Of a stretch of DNA of 64,000 bases, positions 8,810 through 17,750 are shown piece after piece. Every line of letters starts with the position of its first letter. Position 1 is the stretch's first letter. Source of the DNA: an uncultured Erwinia sp. (GTDB lineage: Bacteria > Pseudomonadota > Gammaproteobacteria > Enterobacterales > Enterobacteriaceae); the NCBI GenBank assembly GCA_946221915.1, contig CAMIKG010000019.1:1-64000 (forward strand), read 5' to 3'. The notes under the pieces were generated by a model that saw nothing but the letters and a program-made list of their open reading frames with translations, was not told where the DNA came from and searched no databases. The translations under genes were made by a program, and so were the position numbers.

Positions 8810-9694
8810 GTGGCACAACGAGATTATGTCAGCCGCGGGCGTTCGACAGGGACGCGTCGCAAAAAGAGCACCAGCCGCAGCAAAAAACGCAGCAGTGGTT
8901 CCGGAGTCTCCAAATTTATGGTGGTGCTGGCCGTCGCGGTGCTGGTGGCCTTCGTCGGTTGTCTGTGGTTCCTCGCGAACCATAAAAAAGAGGACACGCC
9001 GATTATCCCGAATCATAAAGCGACGGGAAATGGCCTGCCGCCGAAGCCTGAAGAGCGCTGGCGCTATATTAAAGAGCTGGAAAACCGCCAGATCGGCGTG
9101 CCAACGCCGACAGAACCTTCTGCCGGCGGTGAAATTCATTCGCAGACTCAGCTGACCGATGAACAGCGTCAGCTGCTGGAGCAGATGCAGGCAGATATGC
9201 GCCAGCAACCGACGCAGCTGAATGAAGTGCCGTGGAACGATCAAACCCCGGCGCAGCGTCAGCAGACGATTCAGCGCCAGCAGCAGCAGAGCCAGCAGCA
9301 GCAACATATGTTGCCGCAAAATCAGCTGCAGCAGCAGTCACGTCTGCCACAACAGCAGACGCAGCCTGCCGCGCCAGTGACGCGCGCCGCCCCTGCCCAG
9401 CAGGCGGCGAAACCGCAGGAAACAGCGAAAGCGAAGGAAGAGAAGCCGAAAGAAGAGAAAGCGAAGGCGCAGAGCTGGATGGTGCAGTGTGGTTCGTTTA
9501 AAGGCACCGACCAGGCCGAATCCGTGCGCGCCGCGCTGGCGTTCGAAGGTTTTGAGAGCCGCATTACCAGCGGCGGCGGCTGGAACCGCGTGGTGGTGGG
9601 GCCATATAACAGCCGCGCCAGCGCCGACAGCACGCTGAAGCGCCTGCGCAGTTCCGGGCATTCAAACTGCATTCCTCTCGCCGTTGGGGGTTGA
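8810..9694 (+). CDS. ftsN: Essential cell division protein FtsN
   Basis: Bitopic inner-membrane divisome protein that triggers septal peptidoglycan synthesis through FtsA and FtsQLB. GTG start, 294 residues. A basic cytoplasmic tail (residues 1-35, rich in R/K) precedes one membrane segment (about 36-56, VVLAVAVLVAFVGCLWFLA). Next come the periplasmic essential helices (EERWRYIKELENRQI), a long Gln-rich linker (about 150-190) and a C-terminal SPOR domain (about 220-294) that binds denuded glycan. A Pro/Ala/Lys/Glu low-complexity stretch joins linker and SPOR. The stop overlaps the sigma-32 promoter of hslVU. Confidence 0.95.
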   Translation: MAQRDYVSRGRSTGTRRKKSTSRSKKRSSGSGVSKFMVVLAVAVLVAFVGCLWFLANHKKEDTPIIPNHKATGNGLPPKPEERWRYIKELENRQIGVPTPTEPSAGGEIHSQTQLTDEQRQLLEQMQADMRQQPTQLNEVPWNDQTPAQRQQTIQRQQQQSQQQQHMLPQNQLQQQSRLPQQQTQPAAPVTRAAPAQQAAKPQETAKAKEEKPKEEKAKAQSWMVQCGSFKGTDQAESVRAALAFEGFESRITSGGGWNRVVVGPYNSRASADSTLKRLRSSGHSNCIPLAVGG

Positions 9695-9717
9695 AACCCG
9701 TCAAACCCGCCCCATAT
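9691..9717 (+). promoter_or_regulatory. Sigma-32 heat-shock promoter of hslVU
   Basis: TTGAAA at 9691-9696 and CCCCATAT at 9710-9717, separated by 13 bp, match the sigma-32 consensus (CTTGAAA, 11-16 bp, CCCCATNT). The -35 element overlaps the ftsN stop codon. HslVU is a known heat-shock protease, so the assignment fits. Confidence 0.85.
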
Positions 9718-9730
9718 AAGTTTGCATGAT

Positions 9731-9754
9731 GCCCCATACCGCCAGGTATGGGGC
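9731..9754 (+). promoter_or_regulatory. Stem-loop in the hslVU leader
   Basis: A perfect 10-bp inverted repeat, GCCCCATACC (9731-9740) and its complement (9745-9754), encloses the tetraloop GCCA. It lies just after the sigma-32 -10 box, so it would form near the 5' end of the heat-shock mRNA. A 5' stem-loop in the hslVU message is known in E. coli and linked to message stability; function here is inferred by analogy. Confidence 0.75.
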
Positions 9755-9784
9755 GCTCTTCCCACTGCAACAAGGGGTCTGCCC

Positions 9785-10315
9785 GTGACAACAATAGTAA
9801 GTGTACGACGCAACGGCCAGGTAGTGATTGGCGGCGATGGCCAGGCTACTCTCGGCAACACCGTGATGAAAGGCAACGTTAAAAAAGTGCGTCGTCTCTA
9901 CAACGACAAAGTGATCGCCGGATTTGCTGGCGGCACCGCAGATGCCTTCACTCTGTTTGAACTCTTCGAACGTAAACTGGAAATGCATCAGGGTCATCTG
10001 GTGAAAGCCGCAGTAGAGCTGGCAAAAGACTGGCGTACCGATCGTATGCTGCGCAAGCTTGAAGCTTTGCTGGCCGTCGCTGACGAAAACGCCTCGCTGA
10101 TTATCACCGGTAACGGTGATGTGATTCAGCCAGAAAACGACCTGATTGCCATCGGCTCTGGTGGTCCTTACGCTCAGGCAGCCGCACGCGCGCTGCTGGA
10201 AAATACCGATATTGGCGCACGCGATATCGTCGAAAAAGCGTTGGGCATTGCAGGTGATATCTGCATCTACACCAACCACAATCTCACTATCGAAGAATTA
10301 CCGTCCAAAGCGTAA
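9785..10315 (+). CDS. hslV: ATP-dependent protease, peptidase subunit HslV (ClpQ)
   Basis: Proteasome-beta-like peptidase that forms double hexamers and degrades substrates unfolded by HslU. The start is GTG 9785, 7 bases after an AGGGG site, giving VTTIVSVRRNG and 176 residues as in E. coli. After removal of the initiator, Thr is the N-terminal nucleophile. A longer frame from 9722 would bury that threonine and is rejected. An 11-bp gap separates it from hslU; both are transcribed from the sigma-32 promoter. Confidence 0.97.
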   Translation: MTTIVSVRRNGQVVIGGDGQATLGNTVMKGNVKKVRRLYNDKVIAGFAGGTADAFTLFELFERKLEMHQGHLVKAAVELAKDWRTDRMLRKLEALLAVADENASLIITGNGDVIQPENDLIAIGSGGPYAQAAARALLENTDIGARDIVEKALGIAGDICIYTNHNLTIEELPSKA

Positions 10316-10326
10316 GGATCCCAATT

Positions 10327-11658
10327 ATGTCTGAAATGACTCCGCGCGAAATCGTCAGCGAACTGAACAGATTTATTATCGGCCAGGACGGCGCCAAGCG
10401 TGCTGTGGCTATCGCCCTGCGCAACCGCTGGCGTCGCATGCAACTGGACGAAGAGTTACGCCATGAAGTCACGCCGAAAAATATTCTGATGATCGGCCCG
10501 ACCGGCGTCGGTAAAACCGAAATCGCCCGTCGTCTGGCGAAGCTGGCCAATGCGCCGTTTATCAAAGTGGAAGCCACCAAGTTCACCGAAGTGGGCTATG
10601 TTGGTAAAGAAGTGGATTCAATTATCCGCGATCTGACCGATGCTGCGCTGAAAATGGTGCGCATCCAGGCGATTGAGAAAAATCGCTACCGCGCAGAAGA
10701 GCTGGCGGAAGAGCGCATTCTCGATGTGCTGATCCCACCGGCGAAAAACAACTGGGGTCAGCCAGAAGCCAGCGCAGAACCTTCAGCAGCGCGCCAGTCG
10801 TTCCGTAAAAAACTGCGTGAAGGCCAGTTGGACGACAAAGAGATTGAAATCGATCTGGCGGCAGCACCAATGGGTGTAGAAATTATGGCGCCTCCAGGTA
10901 TGGAAGAGATGACCAGCCAGCTGCAGTCCATGTTCCAGAATCTGGGTGGTCAGAAGCAGAAGCCGCGTAAGCTGAAAATCAAAGAAGCGATGAAGCTGTT
11001 GATTGAAGAAGAGGCGGCGAAACTGGTCAATCAGGAAGAGCTGAAGCAGGACGCCATCGAAGCCGTTGAGCAACACGGCATCGTGTTTATCGATGAGATC
11101 GACAAAATCTGTAAACGCGGCGAGTCTTCCGGCCCGGATGTTTCGCGCGAAGGCGTACAGCGTGACCTGCTGCCGCTGGTGGAAGGCTGTACCGTTTCCA
11201 CCAAACACGGCATGGTGAAAACCGACCATATCCTGTTTATCGCCTCCGGCGCATTCCAGGTAGCCAGCCCGTCCGATCTGATCCCGGAACTGCAGGGTCG
11301 TCTGCCGATTCGCGTGGAATTGCAGGCGCTGACGGTCAATGACTTTGAGCGCATCCTGACTGAGCCGAACGCTTCCGTCACCGTGCAGTACAAGGCGCTG
11401 ATGGGCACTGAGGGCGTGAATGTCGATTTCACCGAAGATGGTATCCGTCGTATCGCTGAAGCGGCATGGCAGGTGAACGAGTCCACCGAAAATATCGGTG
11501 CACGTCGTCTGCATACCGTGCTGGAGCGTCTGATGGAAGAGATCTCCTATAACGCCAGCGATCGCCAGGGTGAATCCGTCACCATTGATGCCGCCTATGT
11601 TGGCAAGCATCTGGATGAGCTGGTGGCTGACGAAGATCTCAGCCGCTTTATTCTGTAA
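10327..11658 (+). CDS. hslU: ATP-dependent protease ATPase subunit HslU (ClpY)
   Basis: AAA+ unfoldase that feeds substrates to HslV. The 443 residues equal the E. coli length. Walker A GPTGVGKT is at residues 57-64, the pore motif GYVG follows near residue 90, and Walker B (HGIVFIDEIDK) lies near residue 255. A family-typical I-domain insertion occupies about 110-240, and the C-terminal tail DLSRFIL that docks on HslV is intact. Second gene of hslVU. Confidence 0.98.
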   Translation: MSEMTPREIVSELNRFIIGQDGAKRAVAIALRNRWRRMQLDEELRHEVTPKNILMIGPTGVGKTEIARRLAKLANAPFIKVEATKFTEVGYVGKEVDSIIRDLTDAALKMVRIQAIEKNRYRAEELAEERILDVLIPPAKNNWGQPEASAEPSAARQSFRKKLREGQLDDKEIEIDLAAAPMGVEIMAPPGMEEMTSQLQSMFQNLGGQKQKPRKLKIKEAMKLLIEEEAAKLVNQEELKQDAIEAVEQHGIVFIDEIDKICKRGESSGPDVSREGVQRDLLPLVEGCTVSTKHGMVKTDHILFIASGAFQVASPSDLIPELQGRLPIRVELQALTVNDFERILTEPNASVTVQYKALMGTEGVNVDFTEDGIRRIAEAAWQVNESTENIGARRLHTVLERLMEEISYNASDRQGESVTIDAAYVGKHLDELVADEDLSRFIL

Positions 11659-11688
11659 TAACCGGCCCTCTCCTGGCGTTATCCCTTC

Positions 11689-11712
11689 CGGGGCGGCACT
11701 CTTGTCGCCCCG
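11689..11712 (+). terminator. Hairpin after hslVU
   Basis: A 10-bp stem (11689-11698 with 11703-11712, one wobble) with loop CTCT follows the hslU stop by 31 bp. The downstream ATTCATTT is only weakly T-rich, so termination is likely but not certain. Confidence 0.6.
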
Positions 11713-11855
11713 ATTCATTTCGCTCTGTACCCGCTTTTGATCTGCAATCGCACTCAGTTTCCGGCGTTATCTCGCGCGGAATTGACGGAGATTAACTTTT
11801 CTCCGGCAGCAGCCACTTACACTCACCCTAAGGTTGTCACTCTGGGGTGGTCATT

Positions 11856-12782
11856 ATGGAACATGTTCAACTGGCGCCACGTCTTAGCGCGCCGCGCGCC
11901 TGGCTGGAAAGCTTGCGCCTGCGTACCTTACCGTTAGCGCTGGCGTCGATTATCAATGGCTCCGCACTCGCTTACTGGCAGGGGCATTTTACCCTTAGCA
12001 TCGCCCTGCTCACCCTGCTGACCACTGCCCTGCTGCAAATTCTGTCCAATCTGGCCAACGATTACGGTGACGCGCAGAAAGGCAGCGATACGCCGGATCG
12101 TATTGGCCCGCTGCGTGGCATGCAGAAAGGTGCCATCAGTGCGATGCAGATGCGTTCCGCGCTGGTGCTGACCTCGGTGATCACTATTTTCTGTGGCATG
12201 GCGCTGGTGGTGCTGGCCTGCCGCTCCCTGAGCGATATGCTCGCTTTTATCGCGCTGGGCGCGCTGGCGATTGTGGCGGCGATTGCCTATACCGTGGGGA
12301 AAAAGCCGTATGGTTACCTCGGGCTGGGCGACCTGTCGGTACTGATCTTTTTCGGCTGGCTGGGAGTGAATGGCAGCCAGTATCTGCAAAGTCACCTGCT
12401 GACCTTCAGCGACCTGCTGCCCGCCACCGCCTGCGGCCTGCTGGCTGCGGCGGTACTGAACGTTAATAATATGCGCGATATCGACAGCGATCGGCTGAAC
12501 GGCAAATATACGCTGGCGGTGCGCCTTGGCGCGGTGAATGCACGGCGTTATCACGCCATGCTGTTAGCCGGCGCCATGCTGTGCTTCGCCGCGTTCGCGC
12601 TGTTTGCGGCGCAATCCGCTGGCAGCTGGCTGTTTATGCTGGCGCTGCCGCTGATCGTGCGTCAGGGACGCCACATTTTGCGGGAAACCACTGCGCTGGC
12701 GATGCGTCCGATGCTGGAGAAAACGGTGAAGATGGCGCTGCTGGTCAATATTCTGTTCGCGGTTGGGCTGGTGCTGAGTTAA
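11856..12782 (+). CDS. menA: 1,4-dihydroxy-2-naphthoate octaprenyltransferase
   Basis: Integral membrane UbiA-family prenyltransferase that attaches the octaprenyl chain to 1,4-dihydroxy-2-naphthoate to give demethylmenaquinone. The Asp-rich motif NDYGDAQKGSD (near residue 70) and the second motif NMRDIDSDRLNGK (near residue 210) are both present among eight or nine membrane segments. The ATG at 11856, 8 bases after a GGGG tract, gives 308 residues, the same as E. coli; GTG 11847 is also in frame. Confidence 0.95.
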   Translation: MEHVQLAPRLSAPRAWLESLRLRTLPLALASIINGSALAYWQGHFTLSIALLTLLTTALLQILSNLANDYGDAQKGSDTPDRIGPLRGMQKGAISAMQMRSALVLTSVITIFCGMALVVLACRSLSDMLAFIALGALAIVAAIAYTVGKKPYGYLGLGDLSVLIFFGWLGVNGSQYLQSHLLTFSDLLPATACGLLAAAVLNVNNMRDIDSDRLNGKYTLAVRLGAVNARRYHAMLLAGAMLCFAAFALFAAQSAGSWLFMLALPLIVRQGRHILRETTALAMRPMLEKTVKMALLVNILFAVGLVLS

Positions 12783-12869
12783 TCTCCAGCCTGACAAATT
12801 GATGCTTTTGCCAACATCCGCCATAAAGCGATATACTTAGCGCTCCTGTGGCCAACAGACGAAACTCCT

Positions 12870-13355
12870 ATGAAATACGATACTTCCGAACTCTGCGACA
12901 TTTATCAGGAAGAAGTGAATGTTGTGGAACCGCTCTTTTCAAACTTTGGTGGGCGCACCTCGTTTGGTGGGCAAATCACCACAGTGAAATGTTTCGAGGA
13001 TAATGGACTGCTCTACGATCTGCTGGAAGAGAACGGTCGTGGCCGCGTGCTGTTGGTGGATGGCGGTGGCTCGGTGCGCCGCGCGCTGGTCGATGCCGCT
13101 CTGGCGCGCCTGGCGGTGCAAAACGAGTGGGAAGGGATTGTTGTCTACGGTTCCGTGCGTCAGGTTGACGACCTGGAAGAGCTGGATCTCGGTATTCAGG
13201 CGATTGCCGCGATACCGGTTGGCGCAGCAGGTGAAGGCATTGGCGAAAGCGATGTGCGCGTTAACTTCGGCGGCGTCACCTTCTTCTCCGGTGACCACCT
13301 GTATGCTGATAACACCGGCATTATCCTGTCAGAAGATCCGCTCGATATCGAATAA
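12870..13355 (+). CDS. rraA: RNase E activity regulator RraA
   Basis: Trimeric protein that binds and inhibits RNase E, modulating mRNA decay; earlier annotated as MenG. 161 residues against 161 in E. coli, with the conserved KYDTSELCDIY start, a VDGGGSVRRALVD loop and GSVRQVDDL. It lies 87 bp after menA, the usual order, and converges on zapB. Confidence 0.97.
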   Translation: MKYDTSELCDIYQEEVNVVEPLFSNFGGRTSFGGQITTVKCFEDNGLLYDLLEENGRGRVLLVDGGGSVRRALVDAALARLAVQNEWEGIVVYGSVRQVDDLEELDLGIQAIAAIPVGAAGEGIGESDVRVNFGGVTFFSGDHLYADNTGIILSEDPLDIE

Positions 13356-13370
13356 GCTGGCTGACACAGC

Positions 13371-13398
13371 AAAACGGGCGCCAGCAGCGCCCGTTTTT
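13371..13398. terminator. Terminator between rraA and zapB
   Basis: AAAACGGGCG (13371-13380) pairs with CGCCCGTTTT (13388-13397) around a 7-base loop and ends in a T-run, with an A-run on the other side. Suits both convergent genes. Confidence 0.9.
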
Positions 13399-13419
13399 GA
13401 TTCGGTCATCACACCGCGA

Positions 13420-13659
13420 TCAGACTTCTTCCATCTTTCCCAGCAAAGCGCGCAGGCGCTCCTGCCAGACGTGCTGCTCTTCTTTCAGCTGCTGGTTTTC
13501 ACGCATCAGTGACTCGGTGTTGCCCGCCACCTGGCTGGCTTCCTGACGCAGCGCATTGTTCTGCTCTTTCAGCTCTTCAATTTCCATCTGCAACAGGGTG
13601 ATGGTATCAATCGCCTGCTGTACTTTCGCTTCCAGTTTCTCGAATACTTCAAATGACAT
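13420..13659 (-). CDS. zapB: Cell division protein ZapB
   Basis: Small coiled-coil protein that joins the Z-ring through ZapA and helps coordinate division with the chromosome terminus through MatP. The ATG at 13659 has an AGGAGAGG site and gives MSFEVFEKLEAKVQQAIDTI, 79 residues, nearly all coiled coil. The open frame extends 51 codons further upstream without family similarity and is rejected. The C-terminal GKMEEV matches E. coli GRMEEV. Confidence 0.96.
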   Translation of the reverse strand: MSFEVFEKLEAKVQQAIDTITLLQMEIEELKEQNNALRQEASQVAGNTESLMRENQQLKEEQHVWQERLRALLGKMEEV

Positions 13660-13896
13660 CTTTGTACCTCTCCTAATCGCAAGGCGTTGATGATGCGGGA
13701 CACAGCACGCGAATATCGCGAAAATCGTGCATCCGGCAACGATTCCCCGATTGTATGTAGCGCTGTGCGCCAAGTCCAGCAGCGAACCCTTGTGGAGTGC
13801 AGTCTGTAACAATTTTCAGCTTATGCCTAAAAATGGCTCACCCTGCCGGATGCATGATTATTAACCGCTTCAATGATGTTTTTGGAAAGCCAAAAG

Positions 13897-13918
13897 GCGC
13901 GAAAGCGCGCATTTTTTT
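13897..13918 (+). terminator. Orphan terminator-like hairpin upstream of glpF
   Basis: A GC-only stem with a GAAA tetraloop (GCGC, GAAA, GCGC at 13897-13908) is followed by CGCA and seven T. It points rightward, yet no rightward gene lies upstream; zapB runs leftward. It could end a short unannotated transcript or act in a glpF leader. Confidence 0.5.
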
Positions 13919-13946
13919 GACAGGGTACACAGTTTTTGATTTCGCT

Positions 13947-13976
13947 ATTTCTCGAAAACGCTCGTTAACGATAAAT
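13947..13976 (+). promoter_or_regulatory. Two overlapping GlpR operators before glpFKX
   Basis: The 20-mer at 13957-13976 (AACGCTCGTTAACGATAAAT) matches the GlpR consensus WATKYTCGWWWWCGAWMATW at 18 of 20 positions. An overlapping 20-mer at 13947-13966 matches at 16 of 20. A TTGACA at 13917-13922 could be the -35 box, but I see no good -10 at the right distance. GlpR represses the glp operons until glycerol-3-phosphate is present. Confidence 0.72.
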
Positions 13977-14061
13977 TCACATCAGCCCTACATCAGATCG
14001 GGGCGACCGATTATACAAAACAATCAACGACAACATTTAACTCGCCTTCAGGAACGTCATT

Positions 14062-14919
14062 ATGAGCCAGACAGCAACAAGCACACTGAAAGGTCAGTGT
14101 ATCGCCGAGTTTCTCGGCACCGGTTTGATTCTCTTCTTCGGCGCAGGCTGTGTGGCGGCGCTGAAACTGGCGGGCGCCAGCTTTGGACAGTGGGAAATCA
14201 GCGTGATTTGGGGACTGGGGGTGTCGATGGCGATTTACATGAGCGCCGCGATCTCCGGTGCTCACCTGAACCCTGCGGTCACCGTCGCCCTCTGGCTGTT
14301 CGCCTGTTTTGACCGTCGTAAAGTCCTGCCCTATATTCTGGCGCAAATCGCCGGCGCTTTCTGCGCTGTCGCCCTGGTGTATGGCCTCTACTACAATCTG
14401 TTTATCGATTACGAGCAAACGCATCAAATGGTGCGCGGCAGCGTCGAGAGTCTGGACCTGGCCGGCATCTTCTCTACCTACCCTAACCCGCATATCGGCG
14501 TCGGCCAGGCGTTCCTGGTAGAGATGGTGATTACTGCGGTACTGATGGCGCTGATTATGGCGCTGACCGATGACGGCAACGGCATTCCGCGTGGACCGCT
14601 GGCACCACTGCTGATTGGTTTACTGATTGCCGTGATCGGCGCATCCATGGGTCCACTGACCGGCTTCGCCCTGAACCCGGCGCGTGACTTCGGACCAAAA
14701 ATCTTTGCCTGGTTAGCAGGCTGGGGCGACGTGGCCTTTACTGGTGGTCGCGACATCCCTTACTTCCTCGTACCGATTTTTGGACCGTTAGTCGGCGCCA
14801 GCCTCGGAGCATTTGGTTATCGCGCCTTGATTGGCCGCCACCTGCCATGCGATGTTTGCGTCACTGAAGACGCGAAAGCTGAAAAAGCTGTCGCCAGCAC
14901 TGAACAACGTAAAGCGTAA
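14062..14919 (+). CDS. glpF: Glycerol uptake facilitator GlpF
   Basis: Aquaglyceroporin of the inner membrane that lets glycerol diffuse in. 285 residues, close to E. coli GlpF (281), with the two half-helix motifs NPA (SGAHLNPAVT near residue 70, FALNPARDFGPK near residue 207) and six membrane segments. The selectivity-filter arginine follows the second NPA. First gene of glpFKX, 30 bp before glpK. Confidence 0.98.
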   Translation: MSQTATSTLKGQCIAEFLGTGLILFFGAGCVAALKLAGASFGQWEISVIWGLGVSMAIYMSAAISGAHLNPAVTVALWLFACFDRRKVLPYILAQIAGAFCAVALVYGLYYNLFIDYEQTHQMVRGSVESLDLAGIFSTYPNPHIGVGQAFLVEMVITAVLMALIMALTDDGNGIPRGPLAPLLIGLLIAVIGASMGPLTGFALNPARDFGPKIFAWLAGWGDVAFTGGRDIPYFLVPIFGPLVGASLGAFGYRALIGRHLPCDVCVTEDAKAEKAVASTEQRKA

Positions 14920-14949
14920 CTGTGATCCTTTGAACATCAGGAATAGATT

Positions 14950-16461
14950 ATGACTACTGAGAAAAAATATATCGTCGCACTCGACCAGGGCACCACCAGC
15001 TCACGTGCCGTCGTACTGGATCATGACGCCAATATCATTGCCGTGTCACAACGCGAATTCACCCAGATTTACCCTAAACCAGGCTGGGTTGAGCACGACC
15101 CAATGGAGATCTGGGCATCACAGAGTTCAACGCTGGTCGAAGTGCTGGCACACGAAGATATCACTGCCGATCAAATCGCCGCGATTGGTATCACCAACCA
15201 GCGTGAGACCACCATCGTCTGGGACAAAGAGAGTGGCAAGCCGGTTTACAACGCCATTGTCTGGCAGGACCCACGCACCGCGTCCTTCTGCGAAAAGCTG
15301 AAAAAAGAGGGGCTGGAAGAGTATATCCGTGACACCACCGGCCTGGTGATTAACCCATACTTCTCCGGCACCAAAGTGAAGTGGATCCTCGACAACGTGG
15401 AAGGCGCGCGTGACCGTGCCAAACGTGGTGAGCTGCTGTTCGGCACCGTCGACAGCTGGCTGGTGTGGAAAATGACGCAGGGACGGGTGCATATCACCGA
15501 CTTTACCAATGCTTCCCGCACCATGATGTTCAATATCCACAAGCTTGAATGGGATCAGCGCATGCTGGATATCCTTGATATCCCGCGTGAAATGCTGCCG
15601 GAAGTACGTCACTCCTCAGAAGTTTACGGTCAGACCAACATTGGCGGTAAAGGCGGCACACGTATTCCGATTGCCGGTATCGCTGGTGACCAGCAGGCGG
15701 CGCTGTATGGCCAGCTGTGTGTCCAGCCGGGAATGGCGAAAAATACCTACGGCACCGGCTGCTTTATGCTGATGAACACCGGTACTGAAGCCGTGACATC
15801 GAAAAACGGCCTGCTGACCACCATCGCCTGCGGTCCGCGCGGTGAAGTGAACTATGCGCTGGAAGGCGCCGTGTTCATGGCTGGCGCATCTATCCAGTGG
15901 CTGCGTGACGAGATGAAGCTGTTCAGCGACTCCATGGATTCCGAATACTTCGCTACCAAAGTGAAAGACAGCAACGGCGTGTATATGGTGCCTGCCTTTA
16001 CCGGTCTCGGCGCGCCTTACTGGGATCCGTATGCCCGCGGTGCACTGTTTGGCCTTACGCGCGGTGCTAACGCCAACCATGTTATTCGCGCCACGCTGGA
16101 ATCTATCGCCTATCAGACGCGTGATGTTCTGGAAGCGATGCAGGCTGATGCCGATATGCGACTGCAGTCACTGCGCGTGGATGGCGGTGCGGTTTCCAAT
16201 AACTTCCTGATGCAGTTCCAGTCCGATATTCTCGGTACCCGGGTAGAACGTCCGGAAGTACGTGAAGTCACGGCGCTGGGTGCGGCTTATCTGGCTGGTC
16301 TGGCGGTAGGCTTCTGGGAAAACCTGGATGAAGTCCGCGCGAAATCAGTTATTGAGCGTGAATTCCGTCCGAGCATTGAAACCACCGAGCGTAACGTGCG
16401 TTATGCTGGCTGGAAAAAAGCGGTTGCCCGCGCTCAGGCGTGGGAAGATCAGGACAGCTAA
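14950..16461 (+). CDS. glpK: Glycerol kinase
   Basis: Phosphorylates glycerol to sn-glycerol-3-phosphate and traps it in the cell. 503 residues (E. coli 502). FGGY-kinase fold with the N-terminal ATP loop ALDQGTTSSRAVV, the substrate loop GITNQRETT and GIAGDQQAALYGQ. The fructose-1,6-bisphosphate site and the EIIA-Glc contact region appear conserved by overall similarity; I did not check them residue by residue. Followed by a 10-bp hairpin and then glpX. Confidence 0.98.
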   Translation: MTTEKKYIVALDQGTTSSRAVVLDHDANIIAVSQREFTQIYPKPGWVEHDPMEIWASQSSTLVEVLAHEDITADQIAAIGITNQRETTIVWDKESGKPVYNAIVWQDPRTASFCEKLKKEGLEEYIRDTTGLVINPYFSGTKVKWILDNVEGARDRAKRGELLFGTVDSWLVWKMTQGRVHITDFTNASRTMMFNIHKLEWDQRMLDILDIPREMLPEVRHSSEVYGQTNIGGKGGTRIPIAGIAGDQQAALYGQLCVQPGMAKNTYGTGCFMLMNTGTEAVTSKNGLLTTIACGPRGEVNYALEGAVFMAGASIQWLRDEMKLFSDSMDSEYFATKVKDSNGVYMVPAFTGLGAPYWDPYARGALFGLTRGANANHVIRATLESIAYQTRDVLEAMQADADMRLQSLRVDGGAVSNNFLMQFQSDILGTRVERPEVREVTALGAAYLAGLAVGFWENLDEVRAKSVIEREFRPSIETTERNVRYAGWKKAVARAQAWEDQDS

Positions 16462-16504
16462 TTGCGCACCATCGGGAGTCGTTCATGGCTCCCTTCTCAT
16501 CCCA

Positions 16505-16527
16505 AAGGGCGGCATTATGCCGCCCTT
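16505..16527 (+). terminator. Hairpin between glpK and glpX
   Basis: AAGGGCGGCA (16505-16514) pairs perfectly with 16518-16527 around loop TTA. Only TTGTTG follows, so it more likely reduces transcription into glpX or protects the upstream message than stops it completely. Confidence 0.6.
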
Positions 16528-16601
16528 GTTGATCGCAGCCGCCTGTCGACCTGAACGAATGTGGTAAACTGCCCGCCTTATCTTTTCCCCCGAGGCATAC
16601 C

Positions 16602-17612
16602 ATGAAACGAGAACTCGCCATTGAATTTTCCCGTGTTACCGAAGCCGCCGCTCTGGCGGGTTACAAGTGGTTAGGACGCGGAGATAAAAATACCGCCGAC
16701 GGCGCTGCAGTGCATGCCATGCGCATCACGCTGAACAAAGTCGATATTGACGGGCAAATCGTGATTGGCGAGGGTGAAATTGATGAAGCGCCGATGCTGT
16801 ATATCGGTGAAAAAGTGGGAACTGGCCACGGTGATGCGGTGGATATCGCCGTCGACCCGATTGAAGGCACCCGCATGACCGCCATGGGTCAGGCAAACGC
16901 GCTGGCGGTGCTGGCGGTGGGCGAAAAAGGCGCGTTCCTCAACGCGCCTGATATGTATATGGAAAAGCTGATTGTCGGCCCTGGCGCGAAAGGCAGCATC
17001 GACCTCAATCTTCCGCTGGCGGACAATCTGCAGCGTATCGCCCAGGCGCTTAACAAGCCGCTGACGGCGCTCACTGTCACCATCCTGGCGAAGCCGCGCC
17101 ATGACGCGATTATCCGCGAGATGCAGCAACTCGGCGTACGGGTTTTCGCCATTCCTGACGGTGATGTCGCCGCGTCGATTCTGACCTGTATGCCGGACAG
17201 CGAAGTGGATGTGCTGTACGGTATCGGCGGCGCGCCGGAAGGGGTGGTCTCCGCCGCGGTGATCCGTGCGCTGGATGGCGATATGCAGGGTCGTCTGCTG
17301 GCGCGCCATGTGGTGAAAGGCGACAGCGTGGAAAACCGCCGCATTGGCGAAGAGGAACTGCAGCGCTGCCAGCAAATGGGGATTCAGGCGGGTGAAGTGC
17401 TGCAACTCGGTGAGATGGCGCGTAACGATAACGTGATTTTCTCCGCCACCGGCATTACCAGCGGTGACCTGCTGAAAGGCATTACCCGCAGCGGTAACCT
17501 GGCGACCACCGAAACCCTGCTGATCCGCGGCAAATCACGCACCATCCGCCGCATTCAGTCCATTCATTATCTCGATCGCAAAGACGCTGAACTGCATCAG
17601 TATATTCTGTAA
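16602..17612 (+). CDS. glpX: Class II fructose-1,6-bisphosphatase GlpX
   Basis: Metal-dependent phosphatase that hydrolyses fructose-1,6-bisphosphate in gluconeogenesis. 336 residues, E. coli length. Catalytic-site motifs VDPIEGTRMTAMGQ and GEGEIDEAPMLYIGE are present, and the start (MKRELAIEFSRVTEAAALAGY) matches E. coli. Third gene of the glp operon, 140 bp after glpK, which suits growth on glycerol. Confidence 0.97.
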   Translation: MKRELAIEFSRVTEAAALAGYKWLGRGDKNTADGAAVHAMRITLNKVDIDGQIVIGEGEIDEAPMLYIGEKVGTGHGDAVDIAVDPIEGTRMTAMGQANALAVLAVGEKGAFLNAPDMYMEKLIVGPGAKGSIDLNLPLADNLQRIAQALNKPLTALTVTILAKPRHDAIIREMQQLGVRVFAIPDGDVAASILTCMPDSEVDVLYGIGGAPEGVVSAAVIRALDGDMQGRLLARHVVKGDSVENRRIGEEELQRCQQMGIQAGEVLQLGEMARNDNVIFSATGITSGDLLKGITRSGNLATTETLLIRGKSRTIRRIQSIHYLDRKDAELHQYIL

Positions 17613-17750
17613 CGGACCACTGCTTACTGAGGGTGCAGATTTGTCGATATGAGCTTTGCCGCTTGCCGGGGGGTGGAAAAATCATCACACCCTGGCGAAG
17701 ATGACAATACGCAAGCATCGCGAACCACCCGCTAACCCTGAGGAGTGTCT

